Shown piece after piece: positions 51,977 to 64,000 of a DNA stretch of 64,000 bases (positions are counted from its first letter, which is position 1; each line of letters starts with the position of its first letter). Origin of the DNA: Rostratula benghalensis (Eukaryota > Chordata > Aves > Charadriiformes > Rostratulidae); the NCBI GenBank assembly GCA_013399305.1, contig VXAI01000013.1, forward strand, positions 2,140,510 to 2,204,509. Reading direction: 5' to 3'. A program made the position numbers and the translations under genes. Below the pieces are notes generated by a model. It worked only from the letters and a program-made list of their open reading frames with translations. It was not told where the DNA came from and ran no database searches.

Positions 51977-53781
51977 TTTCTCTAACATAACTTCTTTCTT
52001 TGCTCTCATGTCATTTCTATTCACCCCTAAAGCTTTGTTAGTTTATATAAAGTAGATGTAAAAACTCCCCAAACTAAACATAAATTTGCCTTCCTGTGAG
52101 TTTATTTGAAACTTTGCCTGATGTCATGGCAGGTCAGTATTAGGTTTTTATTTGAGTGCATGTGATTAAAACACTTTGTGATTCAAAAATTTGCAAGCAT
52201 ACATACTTGACAGAAGTAAAGAGATGCAGCTTGATACTTAGGTAAGAAGTCAAGCAAGGATACATAATCAAAGAAGGCTCATTTAAACAAACCGATGTTA
52301 TTAAATCACTTCCTAAGGTTTGTTGGGTTTGTTGAGTGTCAGGATAGGTCAACTGCTATAACCCAAACATTAAGATTTTTTTCTTTCATTTTGAGCGAGG
52401 GTTTGTAAGTCTCACCCACGGTTTATTGAGGACTGTATCAAACTTGGTGAGGCATTATTCAGCTGACACTAGAAAGGTCAGGCTTTGTATTTCTCCTACT
52501 CCATCATATTTGCTGTAGTTCTTCTGCAAAGGTTCTGCCCATCTACTTGCATGCATCTCACAACATTCTCAGATTCTAAAGGGCTGTCTTTGACTTTCAA
52601 GACCTCTGGTTCATTCTTAACTATGTTTTCTAAGATAGAAACTGTTGCAGTTACCTCAACTGACCTGCCACTTAGGTACACTGTTGTTGGATCCAGAATG
52701 AGCTTCTAATCATAACGACAAACAAGCAGGCTTTCAAATATAATTTGCCATAAGCATAAGTGTTAATGTGGAAAGCAATGAATGAAACATAAAAGAACAT
52801 GTAGATACCTGGCAATTACAGGAAAGCAAAATACTTTCTATATAGGAGTTGTATGTGAATGGTAGTATAGCTCCATGTGTTGCAATGCTAGTGAAGTTTG
52901 AAAGACTTTTTGGCTTTCCAGCTGACATTTTCTACCTGGTTCTTCAACATTAGTTATCTGAGGATAAGAAGATACCTTTCTCCACTCTGCAATTTTAGGG
53001 AAGAAGAACCATTTGATGCATTTTAAATGAGGGCACCCATTCTAGCCAATGAATACAGATTACAGGGAAATGGAATTCAAGGTCTTCTATTCACTGCCCT
53101 TTGCTGCTAGGAGATTCTCCTGTGGAGCACTGTGCTAAAGCTCAGATCACAACTCCACATCAATTGCTGGGATCCAGCTGCGGTCATTGGCTTGTTTGTT
53201 ACTCCACAGACTTTTACGCCTTTGTTCAGGTAAGTTCAAGTCATTAATATTCATTTCTTGAATAAATATCTTTATTAGGCAGGCACCTTGCAGGTATTCT
53301 CGACATTATTACTAACAGGATTTAGTTCTCAAAGGTAATTATTATTTTTCCCATTTTACAGAGAAGGAAATAATGTCATAGACAAGGTTCCTGAAAGAAT
53401 CTGTGTAGGAGGGAAATTGGAATATCTTTCCCAGAATGACTTTCAAAAATTGGTTTTGTCATTAGGCTCTTCCCCGGATGCATATCCTCATTCCCATCAG
53501 GTATTTTTGCAGCCCACAGAACAGTGGATCTCCTGTCACATCTCCACAGGTGATTCTTCCTATAGTGACATTATTTCCGTCATAGCTTATTAGTTGCTTC
53601 ATTTTTAATTATAGACTAATATATAAATATAGATAACCATAACTCAAGAATGACAAAATCTGGGTCAAAGTACCTAGTAGTTTTATCTCCTCCCACTTAT
53701 TAAAAGGGAAGAAGAAGCTCCCATAGACTTTGGACAAGCAACTGAATTTGTGGGGTCCTGATCAACTTGATAAAAATCTAT

Positions 53782-53885
53782 TATTTCCCATAAAACTCTT
53801 TCTTCCTCTCCTTCTGTTATCAAGTATTTATTAAGTATTTATTTCCCATAAAACTCTTTCTTCCTCTCCTTCTGTTATCAAGTAT
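53782..53885. repeat. Two-copy direct duplication, 58-bp period
   Basis: A 46-base block starting TATTTCCCATAAAACTC and ending GTTATCAAGTAT is present at 53782-53827 and, without any difference, at 53840-53885. A 12-base bridge (TTATTAAGTATT) separates the copies and itself repeats the AAGTATT junction word. This looks like a recent tandem duplication by slippage at the AAGTATT microhomology, or an assembly artefact. Confidence 0.93.
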
Positions 53886-55335
53886 CCTACGTTCAGTAGC
53901 TGATGGCAAATGTTTAGTATATGAAAATAATATCTGTGCCATATTTTAAAATGTTAACAAATAATCTCTGTCATCCTACCTGCCCTTTTTTAAACTAGCT
54001 ACAAAATGGCCTCTGTTATGAAAGTATTATTTAGTGAGAGGTCATTCTCTTTCCCACCTCCGGTATATTTTTTTTCACTTGGGCAAAGTTTTCTACAGCA
54101 AGTCTGATATGAAAAATCCTTAGAGCATCATAACAAACACTTGAGAATCAGAGCAGAGCATGTGAATCTAACTGGAATGTGCCATTCACAAATTCATACA
54201 TACTTGCTATGTGCTATAATCTATCTGCAGGCTTCCTCCAACCTAGCCGCCATGAACACACCTCCAGGGTAAGACATTTGTGAAACATAGTCCTGAAGTC
54301 CATACTGGGCTTTAAAGACTTAACAAAAAAATAATATTTTAAATCTCAGAAGGGTTTAATATCTAGGATGGTTCTTTCTCCTTCAGCATTAGAAGATAGA
54401 AGCTTTTGTCTGAAATACGAGTTCCTCATTAAATGTTGTATATGTCAGAAAAAAAGTGGAAAACCCCCCACAATCTCCATCCAAGTCACATTTTCATTGT
54501 AGAAACAATACTGAGGACTAAATCTTGCATTTTTTAGCTAGAAATCTCCAGGTACTTCATGGAGGAGAACTGAGGAAAACGTTTGTCATCTAGAACAGAA
54601 ATTGCTTGTACCACTTCAAGGGATGTGGAAATGTGATCCATACAGGCCAGTCCTAATACAGCATCTCTCCCTGTGTGTCACCTACTAAATCTCTGCTGGC
54701 ACAGATTTCACCTCAGTTTTGTTGTGAAGGAATGCAGTCCTAAGTGGAAGGTAACTCTTCATGGTACCTGCTAGTCTGCCCTAAACCTTTGTAGCATACC
54801 GTAGCTTTCTAATTCTAATTGCCAGGTTTTGGAACTGGCACATTTCTTGGGATTTTCTTCTGCTTGATCACACCAGCACTCCCCCATGTAAACATAGCAC
54901 ACAGTGGGTGATGATTATGATAGCTGATGAAAATAAGTAAACAGATTGGAGAACATTAAAGTTTTATGCCTCTCTGCCATCTGCTTTCACTTCACACTGT
55001 ACATATTACTATACATATTGTACACAATTGATTTTGTTTCCACTTCAGTAGCAACAGGCACTGTGGCACACCGTCAGTGGCTTGAATAATTCACACAAAT
55101 GACTGCCATGACTGCTCTAGATAGCTGCATGTCTGATATCCTGTTTGTTTCTCATACAATTCTGGTATTAAACTTCTTGCAATTCATTTGAAGAAGGGCA
55201 TTGAGAGGAAAATGGGAGCAGAAGAGTGATCACCTTTTCCCTCACCAAGAATAACTTAATTATATTGCGACTAGATCCATGCATGTAAGGACTGACTCCA
55301 TTACTGGTGTAAATTTGTTAACAGGGGAACTGGAG

Positions 55336-55359
55336 TTTTTTTTTTTTTTTTTTTTTTTT
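55336..55359. repeat. T24 homopolymer
   Basis: Twenty-four consecutive T, the longest homopolymer in the window. It could be the A-tail of a minus-strand retrocopy lying to the right, but no recognisable gene-derived sequence or flanking duplication is seen there. Confidence 0.9.
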
Positions 55360-58300
55360 GCATGATTTTGAACTCTGTTGTTACACTTAAAACAGATTAA
55401 TACAGATCTTCCATACAGTTTAAGAATTATAAATGAACAACATACATAAGCTAGATAGTGATATCATTATGTTGAATAGTACCTTGCATGTCAAACCATC
55501 ATAATGAAAGCATTACCGTGCCTGAGGAAAGAGGCACTAGTTTGTCTAAATAAGAAAGCTGCAATGAGATCCTTTATTAAGAGGCTGTGCCAGAAAACAA
55601 AAAGAAACCTTCTCTTATATTCAGACCTCTTTCACAGTATCTGTGAATGCTGTGTTTCATTCAATCAAGAAAAAATAAAATAAAATACAAAAACCCAGGC
55701 ATATAAACTGCAAGGAAAAGGAAATTACTAGTATGACAAATTTGCAGGTAGATTAGCTATGTGGATGGTGACTCCAGAATTTCAGTATCTGAAGTGCAAA
55801 TACAGTCTACAAATCTGATTTCTTTTTCACACTGATTTTTCAACTCCAGTGATTTCAAGAGGAAGAGTAATAATGCATTTAGGCAATTGACTGCTTCTGA
55901 AATAACATGAGTTTTCTTAGAAAAAGCTACTTTTCATAGAATTTCCTCAATTAATTTAATCAGGAATTAAATCCACAGTTTTCTCTACACCTACAATGAT
56001 AGTAATATTTTCTCAGATGGCATTGTGAATACAGCCCAGATTCTGTTTGTAATGTTCCTAGTATGCAATTAATAACATAAAGAAAATTCATCCTTCAGTG
56101 TTGACCTTATCATGAGACAGAACTAGGAACTGAGCACCTACTGCCATACCTAATTAAAAATCTTTTAGTCTTCTCCCGTAATTGGTGTTGGTAGGATGGG
56201 CACATGGAGCACCACTAACTGCCAAAAGCGTAATGTTACCTTCTCCTTGGAGACCAATCTCATACCAACAACCTTCTTTTCTGTTTCAAAACATATAATT
56301 CATTGAAGAGTTAAATAAATTACAACAAAATTGGAAAAGATTAAAAATTGTGATGTTCCTTTAACAATAAGAGGTACCAGTCCCAGATCTTGGTTCGGAA
56401 GTTCGACAATCTCACTGCTAGCTTTTTCCGATGACCATATAAAGGTAACAAGTTGTACCCTTAAATCAGCTGGACGAATACCTCACAAACCTACATAACT
56501 ACATTTAAGGGCAACAAATATAATTACTACTTGCTTATGAACTTTGGAATGTTAAGACATAACTTAATAAATGAATGTTGGTTTTATAAGTCATGATATG
56601 ACTTTTTCTTGTAACATATTTGCAGATTCTTAATCAGAATTATCTACCCCACTTGTGGAATTAATCAGGTTAATAATTTTAACAAGGATTTATCAACTAG
56701 ACATTTGTAATATGCTGGAAAGAAAATTAGCCCAATCATAGCTCATCTTTTATGAGCCATCAGGTCATCTTCATGCATGAATTAAAACTAATATTGTTTT
56801 AGATCATTATTCTACTAACTTTCTAAATACAGATTATTTCTACCTGGACAAGCTATTCATTCAGTTTCAGTTTACAGACTTCTGGAAGATCTGAATAACA
56901 ATCATTCCAAAAGAGTGTGACAAAGCTTACGGCCATCTTTTACTTAAATATATAGCTGAGAATATTGGGTTTTGGAAGGATCTGAACTGCACATGCAGTC
57001 CTATCCCAAAACTACAAGGTAGAGACACAGAATTTTGCTTTAGAATCAAGACAATGGATTGTAAAATAGGCAGAATAATTATAAACTCAGATTATAAAAA
57101 AATTGTTCTCTTTTGGTTAGTGTAACATAACGGGGACTACCTCTAAGAAATCTGCTATGGAACAGTCTGCTTAATAACTAACAGGTCATCACAAATATAC
57201 AGCAGACATAGTAAAGCTTTATTTTTCTTGGCTATATACTCAAAGGTGTGGGTCTTTTAACAAATTTTCTGAACTTTTTTGAAAAATGGCCCTACAAGAC
57301 CTCATTGTCCTGCAAATAACTCAAAAATATTTGGAAATTTAGTGGAGAATAAAATACCTTGCAGAATAAGACAAGTGACAATGAAGAAAATTACTAAAGT
57401 CACATAATAGTTATAATTTAGTACCTCTACATTTTTCACTGTAGATTTTTATTGTGACGGAAAGGAAACATAAAAACATAAACTTGATCAGAGGCAGAGA
57501 AGTGTTGTAGTAAGTAACCACTTCAAAACATCAAATAGATTATCTCACAGGAAGGAAGGAATGTATAAGTGACCATAGTAAACTTGTGAGGTCTCACAGG
57601 CAGTGGGAATGGAAACATTTTTAATATTTGTTATAGTACAGCTTACTGCACTTTTTAATGTTGCTTTTAGGGAGTCAAGGTTATTGTTCTGGGCTTCTAA
57701 ATGATGGAAACATAAGCTCTGGAGAGCAAATAGCAAAACTGCAACATTTGCAGTCAGCTTTGAGTACTATACTGATTGTAACCCTCTATAAGGACTTCAC
57801 TTGCCGGCAAAAACCACAAGAAACTCATCCTACTGAATGCCATCAAAAGTGAGAGGAGCTGTTTTGAAATTAGGAAATTTTTTGGTTAATATTTGTTAAT
57901 AATTAACATTTACCCTTGGATTTGAGTAATGCTTGTTTTCATTCTCACGGGTGATGCATTTGATTTCTGAATGCTCAGTCAGTTGGTGAAGGGAACTAAG
58001 GGTTAGCAAGCTAAGCCTCATAAAAGACAGAAAGTAAGTAGCAGTAAAATGGATCTGTTGTATGATCCATGCAGTTGTTAATGCGGGGAAAGGAAGAAAA
58101 AATAGAATAAACTCCATGGAAGATGTTGGTAGGAGAGAATTAATTGGATAGACGTGGTGTAGACATGACCCTTGCTTCAAAGTTCCCCTCTACGCATAAG
58201 CAAGAGGAAGATGGGTTCAAGGTTACAGTCCTTCCATCATCCCCATAAGGTGCACCTCCTGTACCCCAAGGGAGGAACAGCTAACACCTACCTGCATTTA

Positions 58301-61061
58301 CTTAAGTACATACAGAAACCTGTGAAAACTAGCTGTTGCATGGCTGAAAGCAGCCAACCACTATATAATGGTAATGCTCCGCTTTCTGGAAAGAGAACAA
58401 TACCTCATGTCTTTGAGACTCATTAGTTTCACTGAACTCCTAACACAGGGCTATGTCCACAGTGCAATGTTCATGTCAAAATAAATTCCTTATATCTCAT
58501 CCTGTACACAGTATTTTCCTTGAAATGCTCCATTTTGAGGCAGAATCAAGGCCTAAGTGAATAACTGAAAACAAACCTGTTTAAGATAGCCCACAGCATC
58601 TGAAATGCTGGACGTCTTTTCTAGTTTACAGAAACTTATGATTCTGGTCATCTATTTTTAAATGTAAAGAATCCACAAACTTTGTAGTTGCTTCTTTCTC
58701 TTTCTTTCTTTGCACCTTTCTTGTGGCCAGAGAGAGGTCACCAAAAGAATATTTGAGTCCATAAAAGTCTGATTGTATCTTTACAGACATCCCATCTAAA
58801 TTGCACTTCTGATTCACCACACTGTGTTTGTTTTTGGATATACACACACATCAATTCTGTGTGTGCACACTGCTCCAAGGAGAAAGGATCAAGCAGTTCT
58901 TGATTTGGCAGGGACCGGAGAGTCCAGAGGGTTTGGCACGCAGAAGAGGAATGCTTGCCTGACTTTAGCAGTGGTGCAATAGCTTCATTGCTGCTCTAAC
59001 ATGGACACAACAAACAGTAACTGAGAAACAAAAGAGTAACTGAGGAACTGAGTGACCTGGTCCCAGCCACAAACAGCTTTGCTCCCTGTACTACAGATGA
59101 TTAACTGTCCTATTTTTACTCAATCCTGTTTGCTAACTCACTAAGCCACAGTTAGTTAACAGAAATATTTTTTTTCTTGTTTAAGCTAGTGACTCTGAGC
59201 TCATCATTTGGTGACAGTTGGACTCAGGAATGTAGAAATGAATATATACTGACCCCAAATTTAACTGACCTATTTATTCAGACCTTGTAGCTCCATGAAA
59301 CTGCTTGCAACATGAGACTTGAAGTAACCTTGAGTAACTCAGACAGCAATAACAACATTCCATTATCACCTAACTTAAGCACCCAAAGCAGGCTGAGAAG
59401 CAAAACTTTTTAGCAGACCAGGAAAAGAATATACATAAAAGCCTAGCAGATTTATTTTCTTCTTGTGATCTTTAAACACTACAAATGAACAAAGCTATGA
59501 CAGTTCTCAGAATCACACACTATAATTTGAAAATCAGTTTGCCTGCTCCAATTGCATTTTTTAAAATTAAAGGACAGCAGAAATGGAAAACATTTTATCA
59601 TAGAGTGAAAGTGCTTTTTGGCTAGATCTCTTGCCTGGTTTACTTGCAATTAGTTTTCCCTTCCATATTTTCCATTTAAAAAATGCTATGATCAGGACAG
59701 TACATCCTTGTACCTTCAAATTAATAGAGTACTTCTGATGTTGCTAAATCCCCCTAGAAATTTTTGTGGCAGACTAATTCATAAGAAATAGTACCAAGGA
59801 CAATTTCCCATGAGATAAAGCCTTGAATTGTCACTTCTTGGTCTTTTTTTTCTTTTTTTTCCTCCTGCACTTTTGTTTTTTTGAAGTGGGTAGAGAGTTC
59901 AGGAATCCAAATTCAGATTCACGGAGTAACGAGGCAATTCTTACTATACAAAGCAAATGTTTTTCAAGAAATATTAAATTCTGATTAAAAAAAAACCCTC
60001 AACAGTTATTTCATTAAAATCAGGAAAATCAAATCATCAATGATGACACTTGTTTTTTTTCTCTACTAGAACTCAAGACAATTAACAATAACCATTCTTG
60101 GTATTGAGAGGCTTATGAGGAGAGGTTTTATCTTGACATTTGCATTTCTTTATTTCTGTAGCATTTTGAAGGTCATAATTCATTGAAAAAGCAAACAAGC
60201 ATTTATGTTGTCATATCAAAACAGTCCCAACAGTGCATGCTCCTTAACCTTCCCACTCTTCTGTACTTTCAGTTGAAGCTCTTTTGATGTTATAACAAAT
60301 GAGTAATCTGATATACCTGTCAGTTGTCATTATAACTTCTCTTCTTTGGTATGTGAATTTATCTGTATTTTCATTCTCTAAATTCAGACAGGGTGTGCTC
60401 CAGGAATAAGATACTGGTCAACTGGAATAAAAATGACAATAATCTATGGAGTACAAGGTAACCTTGAACTGAAGTCAACTTCATGAGAAAGAGCCCCAGG
60501 TGATACTTCTCCTCTTATACGAGTTTACCTCATGCTCACCTCATACTCTCACTCTGGTCCTGTTCTTGTAATCCTGGAACATATGAAAACACAAATTAAA
60601 CCAAGATTTAAGGTTATTTATAGATATCCTATTTGCAGACTACACAAGGACACTAATCCAAGTTACCTAAGAGTCCTCCCTAGTCTTCTACATGGATCCT
60701 ACAAAGAGCCTAAGCATGCTTTTTCCTCTAATTCAACTGAAATGTAAGTAACTTTAATTTTTAACATCATAAATTACATTTATATCATCTTCAACATAAC
60801 TTTGCAAATTTTGAAGAGAATATTCCTAGTTATTACTATTGTTGGTAGTAAAAACTATAGCTGGATAAAGAGTATTTCTTAAAGTGTATCAGGGTCATGT
60901 GTAAGAAACCTTGAAGAAAGTAATTAATCCAATCAATGTTCTCATACAGGTGATTGTGGTCAGGTGACTAGAATTCTTGTTCTGGCAGCCCTGTAAAGAA
61001 ACATCCATACACTAAATCAAAACACCAACTAAAACTGAGTCACTGATTCACTTCCTGCTAC
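55360..61061. other. Non-coding stretch, no gene seen
   Basis: About 5.7 kb with no supportable gene; open frames stay below about 95 codons. Small items are a palindrome TGTTAATAATTAACA at 57894-57908 and two TTTGGCA words (nuclear-factor-I half-site type) near 58894-58937. The word AGTAACTGAG is doubled near 59015-59044, and T-rich tracts lie near 59843-59884. Confidence 0.6.
57894..57908. repeat. Palindrome TGTTAAT-A-ATTAACA
   Basis: A perfect 7-bp inverted repeat around one A. The half-sites match the GTTAAT core recognised by HNF1-type homeodomain dimers (GTTAATNATTAAC). This is the full consensus of that site, so it is listed as a possible factor site. A single site in AT-rich DNA may still be chance. 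Confidence 0.35.
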
Positions 61062-61547
61062 ATGCATATGGATACAGTTATTCACTATTTCTGCTCAGGT
61101 CAAAGTAGCAGAAACAGTATTGGTCAGAGTCAGACAGTGACTCAGTTGGTTCCTTCTTTGGTGGAGACCACCCCCTTGCTGCACCTTGTTCCTCATAAGA
61201 GGGTGCAGCGCTTCCAGCCTGGATTTTGCATTCTATGTTGGAGCACTCATTGGCAATCGTCTCCTAGTTTATTGGTTTCATTTTTTGTGGCTACAAGCTC
61301 TAACACACTGTGCAACCAGGAAGAACGTACAGTCCTTTCAACATCAGTTGGGTCATTGCTGCTCCCTTCACTTTACTCTGATCCCGGCAGCCTGCCTTGT
61401 CTGGCACATCCAGCAAAACTTTCAGATCCTAAAGGTTCAGCTCTGCAAATATGCATTTACTGGGTGTTTAAATGTGACTTAGAGCCCAGCAATCTCATGT
61501 ATTATGTTGTTTTTCCTGTTCTGCCAGTCAGATGTTCAAGCTTCTAA
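61062..61547. other. Most open patch of the window; possible decayed coding relic
   Basis: The plus strand has a 161-codon frame with ATG, overlapped by a 98-codon frame (61186-61482). The minus strand also has two adjoining frames: 41 codons (61372 to 61250) and 61 codons (61263 to 61081). They overlap by a few bases in different frames and have hydrophilic, acidic/serine-rich predicted products (for example ESLSDSDQY near the end). The plus-strand product is rich in Leu/Ser/Cys with no domain order, as expected of an antisense frame. If any strand was ever coding, the minus strand looks more protein-like and would carry a frameshift and stops. No family is recognised. Higher GC alone could produce this openness. 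Confidence 0.2.
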
Positions 61548-63531
61548 GCTTATAGGCAGCTTCTTTTAAGAACTTCAGCGTGCCTGACAATACTAATCTG
61601 GAAATCTTTTTGGCCATATACTCCATTCTTCAGGATCTTAATCTTATTAGAACTAGTAAATTATTTAACTATTTCAATGTATTTAGATATGTGTACAGTG
61701 GGAGCTTTTTTTTAATGAAACCAGGAAATTTTTAATCCAAAAAAAACTTTAATGATAAAAGTGTTCGTTACTTACAAAAAAGTGTTAACATTCATAAAGC
61801 TGATAGATTTTTCTAATACTCTGCTAACGACTCCATTGTAGAGCAAGTGAATTATAATAATGTAATTTTAAAATCTACCATTTGCACATAGCATATAATC
61901 TGTGTATTTTTTTCAGGCCTTTTCTTTAGTAAATGCTTTTAAAATTTGACTGTGATGAACAAGCATTTTCTGTAACTTATTAATAAATCTAAAGTAAGTT
62001 TTCTAATTCTTCTGATGTCCTTGCTGCATATTTTTGGTCAAGTTTTAGTTTGGTTTTTTGTTGGGTTTTTTTTTTTTTGACAAATAAAAGGCTATTCTAG
62101 ATTTCAAGGAAGCCAGTAGAATTTCTTTCCTGTGATTTGAGTGGAGGTAGAATCTAATTATTAAAGTGAAAAATAGAGAAATATTGTTATAATCTTCAAA
62201 GTAGTGAGGCTGTCACAGAAAACACTTCCCAGGCCATTGAATTTCTTCATATTTAAAAAAATCCTACCAGTGTATTTCCAGTAACTTAAACAATGTTACA
62301 AATCCTCCACATGTATACTGCACAAATTATTAAATTTCCTAAACTGAACGTATCACTATTTTTGACTGGCAAGCATCAGAACTCATCTATGGAAAGCATA
62401 TCTGCTTTATACTTTCCATATATGACACCAGTTTAAAATTCCAGCTTCTCTAGTAGAAGACAAGAGTGAAGTGTATATACTAGTGAAAGACAACATCTAA
62501 GTATTTATTTAGCCTGTATGTGAAAATATGTCTCCTTAACCTCTCCAGGTTCTTTGTTAGGATATGATTAAACCTGAGATCAGTGTAGAAATCCCATCTT
62601 TTCCTCCCTTTTAGAAAATGGTTGATTAGTAAAAGCAAAACTAAAATGGTATAGTTTGACACTAATCCAAATACTGCAATTTAGCATTCTTTCCTGAATA
62701 AAATGCTTATTTCTTTTTCACATAAAATAAGGCACAGTCTGTAACAAATAGGTACCCAACGTGCCTTTTAAAGTGCTGCATAGAACAAAGCAGATGAAAC
62801 AATAAAACAGAAATGTGTTGAGGAAGACAGTTTTAAAGAGATGTCTTAAAAATACTAATATCACTGGATTGCTATTCAAAATTAACAAAAAACCCAAACA
62901 ACTTCCATGTGGCAGGTAGAACATGGGGCCAATTCTGAAGACAGAAGTAAGTAGGAAGAAAGATGAAGAAGCAAGAAGCGAGGAGTGTAGTCCTGTTTCA
63001 CTTCCTTTAATGATCTAAAAACTAATCTTAGCAAACTCCAAAAACTATCAAGCTGTACTTACACTTAAAAAAACCTCAAATAAACTTTTCAGATCTGGCT
63101 TCTGACTTGGGAAGTATAACTTACAGGGACTGTTCCACTGACATCAATGCAATGTTTATATAAAAATTGGTGATTTCTTTATTATGTACTATGACATAAT
63201 ATTAAAGAACAATTCTTTGAAAATATAATTGAAATGTCTGAAAACAAATTATGGTTAAGCGGATTTCATTTTTTAATTTAACATATTCTGACACTTATTA
63301 CATGTAAACTCTTTATTTCCATCTAATGATCTTTGTTCTCTGATGTGGTACTTGTTTTCATTCCTCTAGCATGCTATCTAAGGACAGAAATGATGCACTG
63401 TGGTTGTGTCACCAAGCTTTCTGAAAATTCCCTGTTATTGATGAATTAAAACTAAACCAGAAGAAGTTTAAAAAGTAAATAGATTGTGGTAATGACAATC
63501 TGTAAACTAATTAGTCTAACTATACCACTCA
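61548..63531. other. Non-coding AT-rich stretch, no gene seen
   Basis: About 2 kb with no supportable gene. A T/G-rich tract ending in a long T run lies at about 62050-62079. Near 63118-63150 the text AGGGACTGTTCCACTGACATCAATGCAATG weakly recalls the ancient amniote repeat core, too weakly to call. Confidence 0.6.
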
Positions 63532-63621
63532 ATTATAAAACTGAAATAGTAGGGTGGGTAAAAAACTACTTTATTTTTGGATTGATACAAATCCAAAAAT
63601 TTGCTATTTCAGCATTGTAAT
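63532..63621. repeat. 90-nt nested inverted repeat (long stem-loop)
   Basis: Three stem segments line up. The outer segment is 63532-63538 with 63615-63621 (7 pairs, one G.T). The middle is CTGAAATAG 63541-63549 with CTATTTCAG 63604-63612 (9 perfect pairs). The inner is ATTTTTGGATT 63573-63583 with AATCCAAAAAT 63590-63600 (11 perfect pairs) around loop GATACA. The 5' arm has an extra 23 bases (63550-63572) against 3 on the other side. That extra piece itself can fold (AGTAG/CTACT). The design fits a small palindromic transposon relic with a later insertion in one arm, or an unusual structured RNA. Confidence 0.6.
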
Positions 63622-64000
63622 CAACAAATTTGTGAACATTATTCCTAACTGAGCTTTCAATATGCATAATTCATAAGAAGTAGGGCGTGTAATTCATAGG
63701 AATGAGGGCAAATATATTGGGTGTCGAAACTGCTGTCTTCTCTGGATGCTCTTCACTAGTTTGGGAATCCTATGCTCAGAGCAGAACTTCCCCTATGGTG
63801 GCTTTCTCAGTAGGTGGCTTAATTAAACTTCAGTGCAGATACTGGCTTGTTGGGCTCAGACTACATGCTTGGCTTTTCCCAGAAGCTGTGGTAATTCCTG
63901 AAATGTCGAAACAGATTGTTTCAAGCAGGTCATAAAAACGTAACTTGTCAGTTTCTCTAAAGCTCCAGCTGCTTCACACAACTTTCTGCCCACCCCGAAG
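63622..64000. other. Non-coding end of window
   Basis: Unique sequence with one 77-codon open frame (63702-63935) of no recognisable family. Its start is GTG- or ATG-like in AT-rich DNA with no splice context. Nothing else seen before the window edge. Confidence 0.55.

Larger units (their letters stand above)
49714..55335. other. Non-coding stretch, no gene seen
   Basis: About 5.6 kb. Open frames stay below about 83 codons. It contains an A-rich low-complexity tract (51933-51976) and a two-copy direct duplication (53782-53885). A TTAATATTAATATTGTTGATATT word cluster lies near 51089-51110. No recognised repeat family or RNA gene. Confidence 0.6.

Noticed and set aside
55336..55359. T24 as the tail of a minus-strand processed pseudogene
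   Set aside because: No gene-like sequence to the right, no target-site duplication, no polyadenylation signal in place.
56391..56410. GGTTCGGAAGTTCGAC, tRNA-like or SINE B-box-like word
   Set aside because: No A box at the right distance upstream and no cloverleaf pairing.

Overview
The window looks like AT-rich, non-coding nuclear DNA from a bird. The main evidence is at least five 3' fragments of CR1 LINE retrotransposons. They carry the diagnostic octamer end ATTCTATG, or its complement, and the conserved CR1 tail wording (GGTTGGA...; 'cctccctgggcaggctgttccagtgcctg'-type text). There are no Alu, L1 or poly(A) SINE families. No bacterial or viral gene organisation is present. The first 267 bases are an assembly gap, followed directly by a TTCTC pentanucleotide microsatellite that probably caused it.

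No protein-coding gene could be supported. Open frames are short (the longest is 161 codons), many lack an ATG, and they overlap one another on both strands. None shows a protein family I recognise. No rRNA, tRNA or snRNA gene was recognised. The window reads as intergenic or deep intronic sequence.

Layout: 0.3-10.9 kb is unique AT-rich sequence with one possible ancient repeat relic. 10.9-11.15 kb is a minus-strand CR1. 18.2-18.8 kb holds a 57-nt precursor-microRNA-like stem-loop and two octamer motifs. 21.8-22.95 kb keeps more CpGs and GC than its surroundings and has a TATA-like site, so it is a candidate conserved regulatory block. 26.1 kb is a CR1 tail, followed at 26.64-26.88 kb by a second CpG-retaining block. 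27.2-27.4 kb combines GATCAAT palindromes, a stem-loop and a 51-bp tandem duplication. 32.5-32.8 kb is another CR1. 37.9 kb is a probable ancient palindromic repeat relic. 38.3-38.65 kb is a homeodomain-site-rich candidate enhancer. 43.2 and 48.8 kb are minus-strand CR1 fragments. 49.4-49.7 kb is a GC-richer patch with a splice-donor-like end. 53.8 kb is a 58-bp-period duplication. 61.1-61.5 kb is the most open patch in the window, possibly a decayed coding relic. 63.5-63.6 kb is a 90-nt nested inverted repeat.

No set of genes works together here. Any function is most likely regulatory (enhancers) or small-RNA-like. The candidates rest on sequence pattern alone, and cross-species alignment and small-RNA data would decide them.
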